NCBI GenBank assembly: GCA_903820955.1
Contig: CAIJJH010000118.1
Span: 1-8,986 of the forward strand
Length of the DNA: 8,986 bases
Direction: 5' to 3'
DNA from: an uncultured Micrococcales bacterium
GTDB lineage: Bacteria; Actinomycetota; Actinomycetes; Actinomycetales; Microbacteriaceae
The notes below the pieces were generated by a model. It searched no databases and was not told where the DNA came from. It saw only the letters and a list, made by a program, of their open reading frames with translations. Positions 6,325 to 8,986 of the stretch are shown in pieces. The number at the start of each line of letters is the position of its first letter. Positions within the stretch are counted from its first letter, which is position 1. The position numbers and the translations under genes were made by a program.

Positions 6325-7182
6325 GTGTGGCTAATCCTCTCGCTTTGTAGCGCAATCTTCGCCGGCTTCGTCTCGGTGCTTGGTAAGCGCGGCATGGCCA
6401 GCGTGCCGAGCAACCTGGCCACGGCTATTCGCTCGGCCGTTGCACTTTTGCTTGCCTGGGTTTTGGTTTTGGTAAGTGGTGTCGGTTCTGAACTTGTTTC
6501 GCTAAGCGCCAGAGCTCTTATAGCCATCGCTCTTTCTGGTCTTGCCACAGGAGCCTCTTGGCTGATGTATTTCAAGGCGCTAAAACTCGGACGCGTTGCC
6601 CAAGTGGTAGCGATTGACCGCACCTCGCTGCTGTTCACCGGTTTGTTTGCCATCGCCTTTTTTGGTGAGGCTAATAACTTGGCTTTCAAGTTGGTTGGTT
6701 TGGTGTTGGTGTTTGTTGGAACGCTGATCCTGGTTTGGCAAAGAGGCGGGTTTCTATCTGAGTCACTCGCTTGGCTGCCATGGGCGATTGGCTCGATGGC
6801 TTTTGCGGTTGCCACGACCTTGCTTGCAAAGGCAGCGCTTGACTCGGTCGATTCAACTCTGGCTACAGCCTTGCGCACCGTCGTCGTCGTGGTCTTCGCA
6901 GCGGGAATCGCATGGTCTAGGGGGGAGTTTAAGGGTCGAGCCAGTTTGGGTCGACGCGACTATGTTTTCTTGGGGCTCAGCGGCTTGGCCACCGGTGCAT
7001 CGTGGCTTTGCTACTTTGGTGCTTTGAAGCTCGGTCAGGTGAGTTTGGTAGCTCCCATCGACAAACTGAGCATCGTCTTTGCCGCAGTGCTCGCCTACTT
7101 TGTGCTTGGCGAGAAGGTTTCGAAGCGCGGGTTGATCGGTTTGGCCGTTATGGTCGCCGGAACTCTAGTTCTAGTTATTTAG
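6325..7182 (+). CDS. EamA-family (DMT superfamily) membrane transporter
   Basis: A 285-residue protein with about ten hydrophobic helices and two tandem EamA repeats, roughly 1-138 and 148-285, the standard size and layout for this family. The repeat is unusually clear: LSGLATGASWL occurs at 70-80 and again at 218-228, followed by matching YFKALKLGRV and YFGALKLGQV. Each half ends with a Gly-rich helix (LVGLVLVFVGTLILVW and LIGLAVMVAGTLVLVI). Family members carry metabolites, amino acids, nucleosides or drugs across the cytoplasmic membrane, often outward; the substrate is unknown. The GTG start gives MWLILSLCSAIFAGFVSVLGKRG, the usual family beginning, and is supported by TAGAGT six bases upstream. 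Its stop codon overlaps the stop of the convergent DUF2867 gene by 4 bp. Confidence 0.92.
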   Translation: MWLILSLCSAIFAGFVSVLGKRGMASVPSNLATAIRSAVALLLAWVLVLVSGVGSELVSLSARALIAIALSGLATGASWLMYFKALKLGRVAQVVAIDRTSLLFTGLFAIAFFGEANNLAFKLVGLVLVFVGTLILVWQRGGFLSESLAWLPWAIGSMAFAVATTLLAKAALDSVDSTLATALRTVVVVVFAAGIAWSRGEFKGRASLGRRDYVFLGLSGLATGASWLCYFGALKLGQVSLVAPIDKLSIVFAAVLAYFVLGEKVSKRGLIGLAVMVAGTLVLVI

Positions 7183-8639
7183 CCTCTGGCTATGTGTCGG
7201 ATCATGCTCGGAAACACGATTCCGTGCATCGGCCAGACCGACCACCAGTAGAGGTGGCCCATTAGGCCCTTTGGCGCATAAGTTGCGGTCTGGGTGATTT
7301 TGCAACCACCGGTTTTTGCGTCTGGTTCGACTACGAATTCGAGCCAAGCCAGACCTGGCATTCGCATTTCGGCACGGAGTCTCAGGGTCTTTGGTCGGTC
7401 GACCTTTTCTACTCGCCAGAAGTCAAGGGCGTCGCCGACCTGAAGGTGGTCTGGGTCGCGTCTGCCACGGCGCAGGCCTACTCCGCCGGTCACTTTGTCG
7501 GCAAGACCGCGCAGCTCCCAGGCCCAGGTCGCGGTTGAGTAGCCGTTGTCGCCACCGATTGCCTCAATTCGCTTCCAGACGACGTCTAGGGCGTCTTTAG
7601 AGTCGAGTTTGCGCACGTCTTTGTAAACCGAGCCTCCGGCCCACTGAGGGTCTGTTGGCAGCGGATCACTTGGCGTCCAGGGAATCGAGGCGTCTGACCA
7701 GCGCGTTTCGACCTGGTTGTCTTTGATTCGCACGAGCGCGAGTTCGACGGCGCGCTTGAACGTGGTTAGCCCGCCCTCTGGGTCAGGAATCAGTTTGCGA
7801 ATTCGGTCGTCGCCGACGACCACCTCGTTTTTGAGGCTGGCAACAAGCCTGCGGGCCAGGGTGTAGGGCACGGGTGTGACCAACCCAACCCAACCGCTCG
7901 AAAGTTTTGGTGTCATGACAGGCACCGGAACAATGATTCGCTTTCGCAAACCGGCAGTCTCGGCATACTTCTGCATCATGGTTTTGTAACTGAAGACGTC
8001 TGGGCCACCGATGTCGAACGAGCCGCTAACTTTTTTGTCTACGGACGCCGCCCCAACCAGATAGTGCAAAACGTCGCGAACCGCGATCGGCTGAATGCGA
8101 ATGTTCAGCCACTTAGGGGTGATCATGAAAGGCAGACGTTCGGTCAGGTGGCGAAGCATCTCAAAAGAGGCAGAACCCGAACCAATGACTATGCCGGCGC
8201 GAAGTTCCAGGGTCGGAACTCCAGACTCTCTGAGTATTTTGCCGGTGTTTGCCCGTGCGCTCATGTGCGGGGAGAGCTCGGCTTCGGCTGGCACGATGCC
8301 GCCCAAGTAAACAATGCGTCCGACCTTTTGCTTTGATGCGGCTTTGCCGAAGATATCGGCCATCTTCATCTCTTGGCTCTCGAAGTCGTTCTTCTCCATC
8401 AGCGAGTGCATCAGGTAGTAGGCAACGTCCACGCCATTGAGGGCCTTTTCGACGACCTTCGTGTCGAATGCGTCGCCCTCGATGACTTCAACTTGCTTGA
8501 CCCAAGAGTGCTCTTGAAGTCTTCTCGCGTTTCGCGCGAGGACCCTGACTCGGTAACCCTTAGCGAGAAGATCGGGTATCAGGCGGCCTCCGATATAGCC
8601 GGAAGCGCCGGTGACTAGGCAAAGTTTGCTTTTACTCAT
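7179..8639 (-). CDS. Atypical SDR (NAD(P)-binding) protein with C-terminal DUF2867 domain
   Basis: A 486-residue two-domain protein. The N-terminal Rossmann domain (about 5-300) opens with LVTGASGYIGGRLI, giving the GxxGxxG loop Gly11/Gly14/Gly17. It continues with YYLMHSL, the GRIVYLGGIVP strand, ELRAGIVIGSGSASFEMLRHLTERLP and QPIAVRDVL, blocks typical of NmrA-like atypical SDRs. The classical YxxxK pair is not evident; SARANTGKIL occupies the region. The C-terminal part (about 335-485) is a DUF2867 domain with WAWELRGLADKVTGG, LRRGRRDP and MRMPGLAWLEFVV. The function of this fusion is not established; it may be a dehydrogenase or an NAD(P)-sensing protein with a lipid- or ligand-binding domain. 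The ATG overlaps the stop of the upstream SDR as ATGA, so translation is probably coupled. No leaderless -10 hexamer is found at its start, unlike most genes here. Confidence 0.91.
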   Translation of the reverse strand: MSKSKLCLVTGASGYIGGRLIPDLLAKGYRVRVLARNARRLQEHSWVKQVEVIEGDAFDTKVVEKALNGVDVAYYLMHSLMEKNDFESQEMKMADIFGKAASKQKVGRIVYLGGIVPAEAELSPHMSARANTGKILRESGVPTLELRAGIVIGSGSASFEMLRHLTERLPFMITPKWLNIRIQPIAVRDVLHYLVGAASVDKKVSGSFDIGGPDVFSYKTMMQKYAETAGLRKRIIVPVPVMTPKLSSGWVGLVTPVPYTLARRLVASLKNEVVVGDDRIRKLIPDPEGGLTTFKRAVELALVRIKDNQVETRWSDASIPWTPSDPLPTDPQWAGGSVYKDVRKLDSKDALDVVWKRIEAIGGDNGYSTATWAWELRGLADKVTGGVGLRRGRRDPDHLQVGDALDFWRVEKVDRPKTLRLRAEMRMPGLAWLEFVVEPDAKTGGCKITQTATYAPKGLMGHLYWWSVWPMHGIVFPSMIRHIARG

Positions 8640-8986
8640 GCATTGAAGGAGTCGCTGGAGAGCTCGGTTATTCCATTTTCGATGGCATTAATAATCACGT
8701 CCACAACGTGTTGCGGGCCCATTCCTTGAGCAAAAGCCGGAGCGGTACCGAAAAGGGGACGAGTGGCGAGACCGGTTTCGGTGTGACCAGGTCGAGTATC
8801 GATGACGCGAATCTTTTGACGGCGAGCCTCCAGAGCCAGACCTTTCAGCCAAGTCGAGTGGGCGGTCTTGCTGGTCGTGTAGGCGGCCATGCCAGGGAAT
8901 ACCTTTTCGGCAACCACCCCAGTGATTGAAAGCACAAATGGTTCGTTGGTCGATTTGGCGAGTTGAGGCATTAGCCCGACGATCAC
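8636..8986 (-). CDS. Short-chain dehydrogenase/reductase, C-terminal part (5' end outside window)
   Basis: The frame is open to the window edge, so the GTG at 8986-8984 is not to be taken as the start; the cofactor-binding half is missing. The 116 visible residues contain the active-site YTTSK (36-40, Tyr36 and Lys40) after FPGMAA, and the RPGHTETGLATR segment after the strand RVIDT, both standard for classical SDRs. The residue 13 positions before the Tyr, normally the catalytic Ser, is Gly23 (in SITGVVAEKVFPGMAAY), with Thr22 beside it. It may be a reductase with altered chemistry; the substrate is unknown. Its TGA at 8638-8636 overlaps the ATG of the DUF2867 gene, which indicates one operon of two oxidoreductases. 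Confidence 0.9.
   Translation of the reverse strand: MIVGLMPQLAKSTNEPFVLSITGVVAEKVFPGMAAYTTSKTAHSTWLKGLALEARRQKIRVIDTRPGHTETGLATRPLFGTAPAFAQGMGPQHVVDVIINAIENGITELSSDSFNA

Noticed and set aside
6300..6878. 192-codon minus-strand open frame opposite the EamA gene
   Set aside because: The translation is low-complexity Ser/Thr/Ala/Lys-rich with no recognisable domain and lies wholly antisense to a well-supported membrane protein; it is a codon-bias shadow.

Overview
The window looks like chromosomal DNA from a small, compact actinobacterial genome. A freshwater Microbacteriaceae of the Rhodoluna/Aquiluna type is my best guess. That guess rests on gene content, GTG/TTG starts, near absence of intergenic DNA and several starts that look leaderless. 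It is an inference, not a database result. I see no tRNA, rRNA, CRISPR array, transposase, integrase or phage gene.

Layout. (1) 1-299: the 3' end of ychF on the + strand. (2) 300-1091, - strand: a short serine hydrolase of the beta-lactamase/DD-peptidase family, whose stop codon abuts the ychF stop. Its SxxK motif lies upstream of the first GTG, and a well-placed -10 box points to an ATC codon as the original start. (3) 1131-1157: a second, slightly diverged copy of the last nine ychF codons, so the hydrolase gene sits as a one-gene cassette between direct repeats of the ychF tail. (4) 1224-3416 and 3426-4034, + strand: a membrane O-acyltransferase fused to an exported SGNH domain, then a PAP2-type membrane phosphatase/transferase. 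(5) 4435-6285 and 4021-4425, - strand: an ABC exporter half-transporter and a VOC-fold protein. (6) 6325-7182, + strand: an EamA drug/metabolite transporter, divergent from the ABC gene across only 39 bp. (7) 8636-8986 (partial) and 7179-8639, - strand: two oxidoreductases overlapping by ATGA.

How the genes may work together. The acyltransferase and PAP2 genes could form a small cell-envelope module: O-acylation of an exported polymer, and lipid phosphate chemistry. The ABC exporter and the EamA carrier share one tiny divergent promoter region. The two oxidoreductases are probably translationally coupled.

The most distinctive feature is regulatory. Four gene starts (3426, 4425, 6285, 6325) follow one template: a hexamer TAGNNT, exactly six bases, then ATG or GTG. 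A fifth copy points at ATC in the serine hydrolase. In two cases the TAG of the -10 box is also the stop codon of the upstream gene. All convergent gene pairs abut or overlap, leaving no room for ordinary terminators between them.
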